Assembly (NCBI RefSeq): GCF_904846285.1
Contig: NZ_CAJHAD010000005.1
Location: 1-64,000 of the forward strand
DNA from: Psychrobacter immobilis
GTDB taxonomy: Bacteria; Pseudomonadota; Gammaproteobacteria; Pseudomonadales; Moraxellaceae
Reading direction: 5' to 3'
Length of the DNA: 64,000 bases
Positions 9,618 to 18,286 of this stretch are shown here, piece by piece. The notes beneath the pieces are model-generated. The model saw nothing but the letters and a program-made list of their open reading frames with translations, was not told the origin of the DNA and searched no databases. Every line of letters starts with the position of its first letter. Position 1 is the stretch's first letter. A program made the position numbers and the translations under genes.

Positions 9618-10178
9618 TTACTGATTAATAATACCCGGTGTTGGACTAGCAAGGATGGTATCGGTTTGCGCTTGACGCATATTATCCAGCTTAGTCGCAA
9701 TTGTTTCATCGTGCAATGCTAATACCTGAATAGCAAGGAGAGCAGCGTTATACGCGCCAGCCGCACCAATTGCTAAGGTCCCAACGGCCACGCCTTTTGG
9801 CATTTGCACGATAGAGAGTAGGCTGTCCCAACCACTGAGCATCGATGATTTTACAGGCACGCCAAAGACGGGTAGCGGCGTTTGGCTAGCGCACATACCG
9901 GGCAGATGAGCCGCACCGCCAGCCCCAGCGATAATCACTTGTAAACCGTTACCTTTAGCACTTTTGGCGTAATCAAACAATCTATCAGGTGTACGATGCG
10001 CTGACACCACTTCACATTCAAAGGCGATATCAAAGTCGGCAAGTAGTTGCGCCGCTGCACTCATGGTTGCCCAATCAGACTGTGAGCCCATGATAATACC
10101 TACTTTTGGCTGACCAGCAGGAGAGGTGATTGGACTAATTTGTTCAACAGTAGTAACGGTAGCCGATGTAGTGCTCAT
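9618..10178 (-). CDS. purE: N5-CAIR mutase, catalytic subunit
   Basis: Class I PurE converts N5-carboxyaminoimidazole ribonucleotide to 4-carboxy-AIR. The family signature is clear: [13 protein letters not shown] near the N-terminus, SAHRTPDRL with the conserved His, and [10 protein letters not shown]. At 186 residues it is slightly longer than the usual 160-170 because of about 20 Thr/Ser-rich residues at the N-terminus. The start is supported by GAGGATATC about ten bases upstream. It precedes purK on the same strand, its functional partner. Confidence 0.95.
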   Translation of the reverse strand: MSTTSATVTTVEQISPITSPAGQPKVGIIMGSQSDWATMSAAAQLLADFDIAFECEVVSAHRTPDRLFDYAKSAKGNGLQVIIAGAGGAAHLPGMCASQTPLPVFGVPVKSSMLSGWDSLLSIVQMPKGVAVGTLAIGAAGAYNAALLAIQVLALHDETIATKLDNMRQAQTDTILASPTPGIINQ

Positions 10179-10277
10179 GCTTTGATATCCTCAAAAAGAC
10201 CATCATACAAAAGTTTTGCTGCCTTCGTAAAGCCAAGTTTGCTGTTTAATGGCAAAGCGGGCTAAATAACGCTGATT

Positions 10278-11243
10278 TTATACGTTTATCTTTGAGTCTT
10301 CATCATGGCGATATTGTACAAAATTATAAGCTTTAAGCGGTAATGGCTGCTCGGTATCGAGCTGATAGCAGGTTAGATAACCGCTATCAATCGCTGCTGA
10401 ATAATCAGTACAAGCGACCTGCGGGCTAAGGGGTTGCGGCGCGCCGGTCAGCCAATAATGACCAACGAATACCGGTTTATGGGTTTTAAGGGCAAACTCG
10501 ATATTTTCCGCTAGGGCATCACTTGGTATTTGCGCCAATCCTGAGCTGGGTGCACGGGCAATCTCGTGAATGGTGCGTTTATTCAGCTCATCAAGCCACC
10601 AGCGTACGCGTACTTGCGAGCGTGCCGCACCATCTTTATCGACCATGACTAAACCATCGGGTAACGCGGTTTCTACGCCTTTTAGCACGCGCTCAAGCGC
10701 TTCATAAGCAGGGCTATGCTTTTGCGCCGTGGCGACAACGGCTGCGGTCGTCAAGCAATTATCGGCAGTCAAAAGCGGCTTTAATACTGCCATGCTATCG
10801 ACATCCCAGCAAGCGTGTACAAAGCAAGCATAGTCAGTCTCAAGCCACAATGGAATCTCATAAAAGCGCTGCAGCCAATATTGATGCGCTTTTGAGCCAA
10901 AGGGTACTTCGGCTAAAAATGCTTCATGCTGGCGCACATGAACATCGCTATGTGAGCGTAAATAGCGCTCAGGTTGCTCTGGGTCAGGCATGGCAAAGGC
11001 TAGTGCATTATATTCATGATTTCCCATCACCGCATCGGCAACATCTGCATCTAACATAGCAAATACTATCTCTAGCGACGCTACTTGCTGCGGTCCACGG
11101 TCAATGAAATCACCAATGAATAGCGCCCGATGACCAGCTGGCGGTACAAAATGAGTGCCATTATGAACATAGCCCAACTGCTTTAGTAGACCAACTAACT
11201 TGTCGGCATAACCGTGAATATCACCAATCACATCTATAATCAT
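10278..11243 (-). CDS. Metallophosphoesterase (PPP-type phosphatase fold)
   Basis: A cytoplasmic calcineurin-like phosphoesterase of 321 residues. The metal-binding motifs appear in order at the N-terminus: DVIGDIHG (residues 3-10), GDFIDRGPQ about 50, and GNHEYN about 80, with later His residues in CFVHACWD and FVGHYWL. This is the pattern of PPP-family bacterial phosphatases such as PrpE and ApaH-type enzymes, but substrate specificity (phosphoprotein or dinucleoside polyphosphate) cannot be read. I chose the ATG at 11243 because the conserved motif begins at once; an in-frame ATG 16 codons upstream would add a hydrophobic stretch not seen in the family. Confidence 0.8.
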   Translation of the reverse strand: MIIDVIGDIHGYADKLVGLLKQLGYVHNGTHFVPPAGHRALFIGDFIDRGPQQVASLEIVFAMLDADVADAVMGNHEYNALAFAMPDPEQPERYLRSHSDVHVRQHEAFLAEVPFGSKAHQYWLQRFYEIPLWLETDYACFVHACWDVDSMAVLKPLLTADNCLTTAAVVATAQKHSPAYEALERVLKGVETALPDGLVMVDKDGAARSQVRVRWWLDELNKRTIHEIARAPSSGLAQIPSDALAENIEFALKTHKPVFVGHYWLTGAPQPLSPQVACTDYSAAIDSGYLTCYQLDTEQPLPLKAYNFVQYRHDEDSKINV

Positions 11244-11413
11244 AATAATTATCAAATTCTTAAATATTTTATTGAATGTAAGTTTGCGCAAAACGCTTAG
11301 CGGAACTAATACTGGCTCAAGTATTTAAACTGCCCTCATAAACCAAGCTTTCATTTCGATATTCATTATTGAACTTTATTTATAAGCTTGATTACTCGGT
11401 TTTACTATTTAGC

Positions 11414-12022
11414 TTAAAACCCAGGAGACAATAGCGCATTTAAAAAGTGCGGTAGAACTTGAGGCTCTAAAATAATAGTTGCAACTATCCCAAACGCGCC
11501 GCCCCACATGTGTGCCATATGATTGATATTTGAGCCGCCGCGTTTATCGGCGTAAATACTATAAGCAATATAAGCAACTGCAAACAATATCGCTGGAATA
11601 GGGATAACGGCAAATAGATAAATCTTTTCCCACGGTGCTAGTAGAATAAAAGCAAACAGTACCGCCGATACGCCGCCTGACGCTCCAAGGCTTAGATAGC
11701 TAGCACTATTTTTGTTTTTAATATAGCTTGGAATCATCGCGACAACGATAGCCAGCACATAAAAAACCACGAAACCATAACCGAATAAAAATGGCTGATA
11801 CAGACCTTCGATCGCACGACCAAAAAAGTATAGGGTGAACATATTAAACAGCAGATGCATTCCATCAGCATGAATAAAACCATGGGTCACAAAGCGATCC
11901 CATTGACCATTATTCACCGCTGGCGGATAAAAAATCAGCCGATTAAACAAGGTTTTGTTTTGCCATGCCAATAGACTGACAATAACGGTAATTATGATAA
12001 TAAGCGTCGTATGGTTAAACAA
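11414..12022 (-). CDS. Rhomboid family intramembrane serine protease
   Basis: A small six-helix inner-membrane protease of 202 residues that cleaves transmembrane substrates. The catalytic Ser115 lies in GASGG, the catalytic His171 in AHMWGG, and the helix-2 pair His56 and Asn60 in HLLFN matches the oxyanion-hole residues of GlpG. There is no cytoplasmic N-domain, unlike GlpG, so it is a minimal rhomboid. The first 20 residues form a hydrophobic helix. Substrates are unknown. An AAAGGAG site lies just upstream of the start. It is followed by the metallophosphoesterase gene after about 170 bases. Confidence 0.88.
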   Translation of the reverse strand: MFNHTTLIIIITVIVSLLAWQNKTLFNRLIFYPPAVNNGQWDRFVTHGFIHADGMHLLFNMFTLYFFGRAIEGLYQPFLFGYGFVVFYVLAIVVAMIPSYIKNKNSASYLSLGASGGVSAVLFAFILLAPWEKIYLFAVIPIPAILFAVAYIAYSIYADKRGGSNINHMAHMWGGAFGIVATIILEPQVLPHFLNALLSPGF

Positions 12023-12521
12023 AGGAGAGTCCTTAGGCCGAGCCTGATAGAAGGCATTGTTATAGAGCGTAGTGCTTAAAGACCAAATAAGTTGGATACG
12101 TAATAGCTAAATATGGTTGGTGATAAATAGCTAAAGCTGAAACCAACAGTGATGCTAAGGCAAAAAACCAATAGACGACAAAATTATGCTTTAATAATCG
12201 TTTATATTGAATAATATAACAGCGCAACAGGCAACTAAGTAATGCTTCGTATACTGACCGTAAAGTTTAACGACAGAATGAAAATTAACCAAAAAACAAG
12301 CAAATAGTAAGCGATATTTATTTAGATTTATAACCATTTAAATAACAATAAAGCGTTATATAAATAGCAGGCAATTTATATGCCCCTATTACTTGTTAAC
12401 GGCTGGCCAGTTAAACGCGCAGTTTCATAACCGTGCTATAGTCTACAGCGTATAAAACTGAAGTCAAAAAAAGAAATCGCTGCTACATATCCTAAATCAA
12501 CGCCGACAAAGGCAACAACTT
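12023..12521. other. Divergent intergenic region before the OmpA-like pair
   Basis: About 500 AT-rich bases between the rhomboid gene (minus) and the first paralogue (plus). A TATAGT at 12437-12442 could be a -10 element for the plus-strand gene, but no well-spaced -35 matches it. No coding sequence or clear structure is seen. Confidence 0.4.
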
Positions 12522-14189
12522 ATGAATATCATCGACCAATTAGAACAAACAGTGACCTCAGCGGTGTTGGGTGGCTATAGTAATGACGGCAATATTAGCG
12601 GCGTCTACGTTAATGACGACAATACTGGTCAAGTTGATAACGGCAGCGTGTCTCATGTTAGCTTATTAGAACAGTTTTATGCCATGTTGGCGGCGCGTTT
12701 GGCGTTACCCCAAATTTGCTCGCAGTTACTGCGTGATGATGAGCCGATTGCTAATGACAATATGGTAGAGACACCGTTATTTGAGCAGTTATGGCAAGCA
12801 CCAAACTCGCGCCAAACCATTATCCAAGAGCTTGCAGCGACCCATCATGTTGATGAGGTGACTACCACGAAGCTTATTATGAATGCAGCACCTTTGGCTT
12901 ATCGCGAGCTTAAAGTAATGGCAAACGGACAGTTTTTGCCGGCATTTTTGCAAAGCCAACAACCGTCATTTCGTCATTACCTGCCGATATGGTCGGCTCC
13001 ATTGATTACCGCGGCGCAACATGATGAGGATGAGCTGTTTAATGCTCAAAGCGCGGTAGCAGATATAACAGACGCTCCTGTTTCATTAAATAAGTATGAT
13101 GCCACTGCAGCAAGTAGGATGACTTCTTCTGCGAACGTGGTAACAGAATCAAACCTAGCAATAGAACCAAACGAGGCAGCAGAACTTGCTAATGAAAGTT
13201 TTGATAACAGTCTAGATACGAGCGCTATTCATGCCAATCCTGCTGAGCACCACTTAGCAGAAAACGGCAGTCTTAAGCGCCAGAAAGTACGGACACGTAA
13301 CCAACGCAATGATTTATTGATAAGAGTGTTTTTATTACTGGCGGCAATTACAGCGATTGGGTTGGTATGGGCATTGTTAATTAAGCCTAATAAGGCAACG
13401 CCTGTAGAGCCAGTTGTGACTGCGCCTGCTGTAATAGCGCCTATCGCTGAGCCGCCAGCGCAAACCTTAACGCCGGTTGAGCTTATCGTTGGCGTAGATA
13501 ATAGTGGCAATCTTTATACCTGCACTGCCTCTGTCGGTGATGTTGCACTCCAAGATACGCTGCAACAAGCGCTTAATAGTAGCTTTGGTGAGCAGGCGGG
13601 TATGTGTCAATTTACAGTGCAAGAAGGCATTGCGAATAATATTGCCAATATGCCTATAAAGGTACTACCCAATATTTTGACACTGTTAAGAGCGACCCCA
13701 TTTGCTCGTTTGCAGCTGCAAAATGATCGCATGATGTTGGAAGCGCCAGATAGCATGCAGCTGCAGCAACTGGCTACAGATATTCGTACTTTAGTACCTA
13801 CGATGATGGTTGATAGTACCGCGCCGCTGCCATTATCTAATAATGACGGTATGGGAGCTGCTGATATGAATGGCGCAAACAATCAGTACGATGTTAACAA
13901 CTACAATGCTAATAACAATGTTAACGGCAATAATGATTATCAAGCTACGGACGATGATACAGGTGATAGCGTGATGCCAGCACCGGCGCGCAATAATGAT
14001 TTTAATAATCCGCCTATGTATGACCAACCTAGCAATAACGCTGCCATGAATAACGTTCCTATGAATAATGCGCCTGTAAATAACGAACGTCCAGCATCTA
14101 CCAGGCCGCCGGGACCTTTCTCAGAATCTGAAGTTGATGATATGGCAAGCAGTGTTATCGTGGCGGAACCTGCCCAAGTCAGAAGATAA
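12522..14189 (+). CDS. Membrane-anchored paralogue of OmpA-like protein, lacking the OmpA domain
   Basis: A 555-residue protein homologous along most of its length to the next gene. Residues 1-170 match the shared cytoplasmic N-domain (LLEQFYAMLAARLA; APLAYRELK). A longer Asn/Ala-rich linker follows, then a basic patch and one transmembrane helix at about 265-285. A BON-like periplasmic domain spans about 320-435 (LYTCTASVGD to TMMVD). Where the paralogue has its peptidoglycan-binding OmpA domain, this one has about 110 low-complexity residues rich in Asn, Pro and Met. It should sit in the inner membrane facing the periplasm. Function is unknown. A terminator separates it from the downstream paralogue. 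Confidence 0.75.
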   Translation: MNIIDQLEQTVTSAVLGGYSNDGNISGVYVNDDNTGQVDNGSVSHVSLLEQFYAMLAARLALPQICSQLLRDDEPIANDNMVETPLFEQLWQAPNSRQTIIQELAATHHVDEVTTTKLIMNAAPLAYRELKVMANGQFLPAFLQSQQPSFRHYLPIWSAPLITAAQHDEDELFNAQSAVADITDAPVSLNKYDATAASRMTSSANVVTESNLAIEPNEAAELANESFDNSLDTSAIHANPAEHHLAENGSLKRQKVRTRNQRNDLLIRVFLLLAAITAIGLVWALLIKPNKATPVEPVVTAPAVIAPIAEPPAQTLTPVELIVGVDNSGNLYTCTASVGDVALQDTLQQALNSSFGEQAGMCQFTVQEGIANNIANMPIKVLPNILTLLRATPFARLQLQNDRMMLEAPDSMQLQQLATDIRTLVPTMMVDSTAPLPLSNNDGMGAADMNGANNQYDVNNYNANNNVNGNNDYQATDDDTGDSVMPAPARNNDFNNPPMYDQPSNNAAMNNVPMNNAPVNNERPASTRPPGPFSESEVDDMASSVIVAEPAQVRR

Positions 14190-14253
14190 TTAAAGTTAGA
14201 ATAAGACTACAATAAGAGATGTATAGGAAGTAATGAACTCAAAGTAAATAGCT

Positions 14254-14294
14254 AAAAGGAGGGCAGTAGCAATAATTAACTGTCCTCCTTTTTT
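14254..14294 (+). terminator. Terminator after the first OmpA-like paralogue
   Basis: A 14-bp stem with one G-T pair (14254-14267 with 14279-14292) around an 11-base loop, ending in a run of six T. Confidence 0.85.
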
Positions 14295-14751
14295 CTGCTT
14301 ATAGCTAAGTAGACATGGTAGGAATAAAAATTGTCATAATAAATGCTTGTTGAAAATGACTGCTTAGCTTACGGAGTAGCGAGATTTCGTCTGTTTATAT
14401 GTTAGTAATTTGTACTTTAAGGGTATCGCAGTTACGTGTAACAACTGAAACATTACTTAACGTAGCAATTGCACAACAGCCTATTGATTGTGAATGCATC
14501 CTTAATACTTTTATAATAACAAAAGTTGAATACAGGTGGCTTAGGTATTGTTAGACATTGATTGCTATGGTTTCTTATTAATTATGAATAATCAGCTGTC
14601 AGTCATTAAGCGCTTATTAATTCAGTATCTATCAATTCAATACCAACAATTCGATATCAACACGCCAAATTTTGAGAATTTATTTTATATAACAAGCTAC
14701 TCTTATATATAGCAAGCTACTAAAAATAACGATTAATTGAGGAATGACACT
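14295..14751. other. Spacer before the OmpA-domain gene, with a direct repeat
   Basis: No gene is seen. Just upstream of the start, TATATAACAAGCTACT (14686-14701) is repeated as TATATAGCAAGCTACT (14706-14721), one difference, 20 bases apart, which is about two helical turns. This is the kind of spacing seen for tandem operator sites, but no regulator is known. Confidence 0.4.
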
Positions 14752-16431
14752 ATGGATATTATCAGTCACTTAACGCGGACGGTGAGCCCTGCAGTATTAG
14801 GAGATGACCGCAATCCTGCGAAGAAAAATTTACTTGAACAGTTTTATGCTATTTTTGCCGCGCGCCTAGCGGATAACGACACTTATAGTCGTTTTGCTAA
14901 TGAAAATATCGCCCGTGACGATCAAGGATTTTATGACCGCGTATGGACTGACGGTGCGCACCGCGATCAAATCGCTCGTGAGCTTGCTGGCAAGCATAAC
15001 GTCGATGCCACCGCTGCTCGTGGTCTTATTGCGATGGCGGCGCCGTTGGCCTATCATGAAATAAAAAGCTTGGCAGGCACAACGCCGGTACCACAGTTTC
15101 TAAATGACAATCTTGCCAGTTACCAGCATCATATTCCTGTATGGGCAAGTACGGTTCTGCCTGCTGGTATGATTGCTGGAGCACCTGCTGGTGATCGTCT
15201 GTCTGATACGGTCAGCACTGACCCTATCCGCCGTGAAGAGGAAGAAAAAGGCAGCTTTATGAAAGCGCTGCTACCGATTATTGGTCTTATTATCTTGGGT
15301 GCATTGGCGTGGGCACTGCTAAGAGGTTGTCAAGACAACCCTGAGCCAGTCGGTACGCCAGTTGCTACTGAGCAGCAAGCAGCCAATGACGGGCAAGCAG
15401 TGGTTGCCGCTGATATTGAACCTGCATCATTGCGTATCGCCACTGGTGAAAACAGTGAACTATACGCTTGCCGTATGAACGTTGGTAATGAGACGTTACA
15501 GAGCAATGTTATGGACGCTTTGACCGCCACATTTGGTGATGAAGCCAATAATTGCCGTGCAGACGTCGATGATAACTTCTCAATTGATATGCCTGCAGCC
15601 GCTCAGCTTGCTTCTATTCTCCCTATCGTTAAAAACGTACCAAACGCCAGTATGTTGATTAAAGGCGATACTATTACCGTGAATGCGCCTGATGCTGCGG
15701 CATTAGATAAAATGGTTGCCGATTTACAAGCGGCTGCACCAGCTATGACGGTAAAAGCAGAAGGTCCGCTAAATGAGCAGAGCGAGATTGATAATAGCTT
15801 AACAGCGTCTCAAGCTGCGATGGATAATCTTGGTCAAGATCCTGATCCTCGCGATGTAGCTCGTGCGCTAAGTCTACAAGTAGTGAATTTTGAAGTAGAT
15901 AAAGCGGTAATTCCAGAAGTTAACAAGCCATTGCTGAACAATACCGTTAAAATTATGCAACAAGTACCAAATATGAAGCTGATGATTATTGGTCATACTG
16001 ATAAAACTGCTGATGCTGCTTATAATATGAAATTATCACAAGAGCGTGCGCAAGCGATGAAGGATTACCTAGTCGCGCAAGGTGCTGATCCAAGTAAGCT
16101 GATGACGAAAGGTATGGGTGAGACGGATCCAATTGCTGATAACGCCACTGATCAAGGTCGTTTCCGCAACCGCCGTATTGAATTTGTCGTCTATGATGAA
16201 ACAGCCAATGCAAACGATGGTATGGTCATTAGCAAAAGTGCGCTTGACCCAGATTTAAATCCTTTAGATAGCGATAATGATGATCTAATGCCTGATGCTG
16301 ATGATCGCGGTGTTAATACCACTATGCCAAATCCAGACTTGAATCCGCTAGATCGCAATAATGATGATTTATTACCAGATTCAGATGATCCAAGCCGTGG
16401 TACTGCTCTAGACCCAAAGGCAAATAATTAA
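14752..16431 (+). CDS. OmpA family protein with BON-like domain and Asp-rich C-terminal repeats
   Basis: A 559-residue envelope protein. It has an N-terminal domain shared with the preceding gene (1-150), one transmembrane helix at about 170-190 (LLPIIGLIILGALAWALL), and a BON-like domain at about 226-338. A full OmpA domain covers about 376-483, with GHTDKTADAAYN, LSQERAQAM and RFRNRRIEF, the residues that bind peptidoglycan diaminopimelate. The tail after 490 has two copies of a PDLNPLD-x-x-NDDL-x-PD-x-DD unit, resembling calcium-binding Asp repeats. It likely tethers the inner membrane to peptidoglycan. The ATG at 14752 has GAGG nine bases upstream. The architecture recalls ArfA-type OmpA proteins. 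Confidence 0.85.
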   Translation: MDIISHLTRTVSPAVLGDDRNPAKKNLLEQFYAIFAARLADNDTYSRFANENIARDDQGFYDRVWTDGAHRDQIARELAGKHNVDATAARGLIAMAAPLAYHEIKSLAGTTPVPQFLNDNLASYQHHIPVWASTVLPAGMIAGAPAGDRLSDTVSTDPIRREEEEKGSFMKALLPIIGLIILGALAWALLRGCQDNPEPVGTPVATEQQAANDGQAVVAADIEPASLRIATGENSELYACRMNVGNETLQSNVMDALTATFGDEANNCRADVDDNFSIDMPAAAQLASILPIVKNVPNASMLIKGDTITVNAPDAAALDKMVADLQAAAPAMTVKAEGPLNEQSEIDNSLTASQAAMDNLGQDPDPRDVARALSLQVVNFEVDKAVIPEVNKPLLNNTVKIMQQVPNMKLMIIGHTDKTADAAYNMKLSQERAQAMKDYLVAQGADPSKLMTKGMGETDPIADNATDQGRFRNRRIEFVVYDETANANDGMVISKSALDPDLNPLDSDNDDLMPDADDRGVNTTMPNPDLNPLDRNNDDLLPDSDDPSRGTALDPKANN

Positions 16432-16479
16432 TAACCATTTATCAATTATTTATAAGCTTAAATGACCTATTAATATAAA

Positions 16480-16510
16480 AAAACCGCATCTTAATAAGGT
16501 GCGGTTTTTA
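16480..16510. terminator. Bidirectional terminator between OmpA-like gene and nagZ
   Basis: A 13-bp stem with one G-T pair (16480-16492 with 16496-16508) flanked by A and T runs. It serves the two convergent genes. Confidence 0.85.
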
Positions 16511-16557
16511 TTTTGCCTAAATTCTTTATTGATTGCGCCTTTAGCGTTTAACAAAGA

Positions 16558-17628
16558 TTATTTATAATTAGTAGGGTCTTTTAACTCAGCTTGCACTTCT
16601 GGTTGACTAGGGAAGAAAGTCTGCAATATGTTGTCTTTTGCCTGTTGCCAATAATCAAACTGCTGGCAAGTCGATTCAAGATCGCCTTGCCAAACAGGTA
16701 TCTGCCCACACATGGTCTTGATACGTTTTTGGTCAGGATAGGGCAGCTCTTGTGCCGCTTTGGCCGCTTCGTGAGCAGCAACGCGATCATTACAGACTAA
16801 GGCAATATCGCAGCCTGCTTCAATCGCTGCTTTGACGCGGGCGCTAACATCACCGGCAGCTTGTGCGCCGGCCATCGACAAATCATCAGAAAACAAAACC
16901 CCATCAAAATTAAGCTGCTGACGAATAATGTCTTTGAGCCAAATTTTTGAAAATCCTGCGGGTTTATTATCGACTTGTGAGAAAATCACATGCGCCGGCA
17001 TTAAGGCATCAAGCCAAGGCAACGTCTGTGCAAAAGGCTGCATATCGCTATTGATAATCTCATCTAAGCTGCGCGAATCGATGGCTTCTGCTACATGTGA
17101 ATCAGGCGCAATGGCACCATGACCTGGGAAGTGCTTACCGGTGGTTGCCATACCGGCGTTTTTCATCCCACGCATAAACTGGCTTGCCAAGGCGATAATC
17201 GATTGCGGCTCCTGATGAAAGCTACGGTCACCGATAACTTGGCTGATACCATCTCTGTCGAGCACCGGCGCAAAGCTTAAATCAATACCAACTGCCAATA
17301 CCTCTGCCGCCATCAAATAACCACAATCGTAAGCAAGGCTCAGGGCGCGGTTAGGATCTTGATTAAATAATTCACCAAGCCTGCCCATAGCCGGCAATGG
17401 CGTAAAACCGTGACGTAATCTAGCAACGCGCCCGCCTTCTTGGTCAACGCCAATCAAGATATCAGCATTGTGATAGCGTATATCGTCACACAAGGTTCGA
17501 ACTTGCGCCGCGTCTGCTACATTGCGAGCAAATAATATCACCCCGCCGACTTGTGCTTGTTTGATTAAACTGACATCTTCAGCAGTCAGTGCGGTACTAT
17601 CGATATCAATCATTAAGACGCCGTACAT
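16558..17628 (-). CDS. nagZ: Beta-N-acetylhexosaminidase NagZ
   Basis: Family GH3 enzyme that removes N-acetylglucosamine from 1,6-anhydro-muropeptides in the cytoplasm during peptidoglycan recycling. The NagZ signature KHFPGHG is at about residue 164, with the catalytic His in the flexible loop. DQEGGRVARLR occurs near residue 60 and LFSDDLSMAGA carries the nucleophile Asp. The 356 residues are close to the usual 340. A clear AAGGATC site lies upstream of the start. Its product can feed AmpG/AmpR-type signalling, but no such gene is adjacent. Confidence 0.95.
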   Translation of the reverse strand: MYGVLMIDIDSTALTAEDVSLIKQAQVGGVILFARNVADAAQVRTLCDDIRYHNADILIGVDQEGGRVARLRHGFTPLPAMGRLGELFNQDPNRALSLAYDCGYLMAAEVLAVGIDLSFAPVLDRDGISQVIGDRSFHQEPQSIIALASQFMRGMKNAGMATTGKHFPGHGAIAPDSHVAEAIDSRSLDEIINSDMQPFAQTLPWLDALMPAHVIFSQVDNKPAGFSKIWLKDIIRQQLNFDGVLFSDDLSMAGAQAAGDVSARVKAAIEAGCDIALVCNDRVAAHEAAKAAQELPYPDQKRIKTMCGQIPVWQGDLESTCQQFDYWQQAKDNILQTFFPSQPEVQAELKDPTNYK

Positions 17629-18286
17629 TGCGTGATCCTTATTAGGTTAGATGTGGTTATATTATCGTTTAAGGTTATATTATCGCTTAAGCTTAAAAAG
17701 CATTGAATAATGACGCGCATTATTTATGGTCACTATTTGCAATCGCTGCTTAGTGCCATATTGGTTATATTATGACAGTTATTATAAGATGAGCATAATG
17801 TCGAGGCTGAATTGATTTAAAAGATATATTTTGATGAATTAATTATTTATTAAGTTAGAGCAACGAATGTGATTGATAGAAGCTGTGGTCGTTAGTAAGT
17901 AGGAAATAACGACGCTGCGGGTAAGATTGTTTATACAGTTTGAGACAGTGACGTATTTATAGCTATGCTAGTATTGATTGATTTTTTAACGATAAAACTA
18001 AAATGACTATCATGTGTTTACGCGCTTTTAATGCTAGCGTATCGCATGGTTTAATGGTAAATATAACAGAGTAAAAAATAGCCGGATTTTATGGATAGCC
18101 GTTTATTAGATAACTTTTAATAGGAATAAAAATTATAGTCATTTTAGGGTAATTTGGATAAAAAAAGGCGAGTGAAACTCCTACAAATAGTAGGATAAGC
18201 CGCGCGCCTATTCGTGTATCCGATGTATATATAATGGACTATGAAGCATATTTTGCATACTTTTCACTTAAAATAATTAGGTATAT
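17629..18286. other. Divergent intergenic region nagZ / prc
   Basis: About 650 bases without a gene I can support. Next to nagZ an 18-bp tandem repeat (GGTTATATTATCGYTTAA, 17655-17672 and 17673-17690) differs by one base. Nearer prc, TCCTAC (18179-18184) pairs with GTAGGA (18190-18195), nested inside AGGCG/CGCCT (18166-18170 with 18205-18209), a possible leader structure. No convincing promoter pair was found. Confidence 0.45.
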
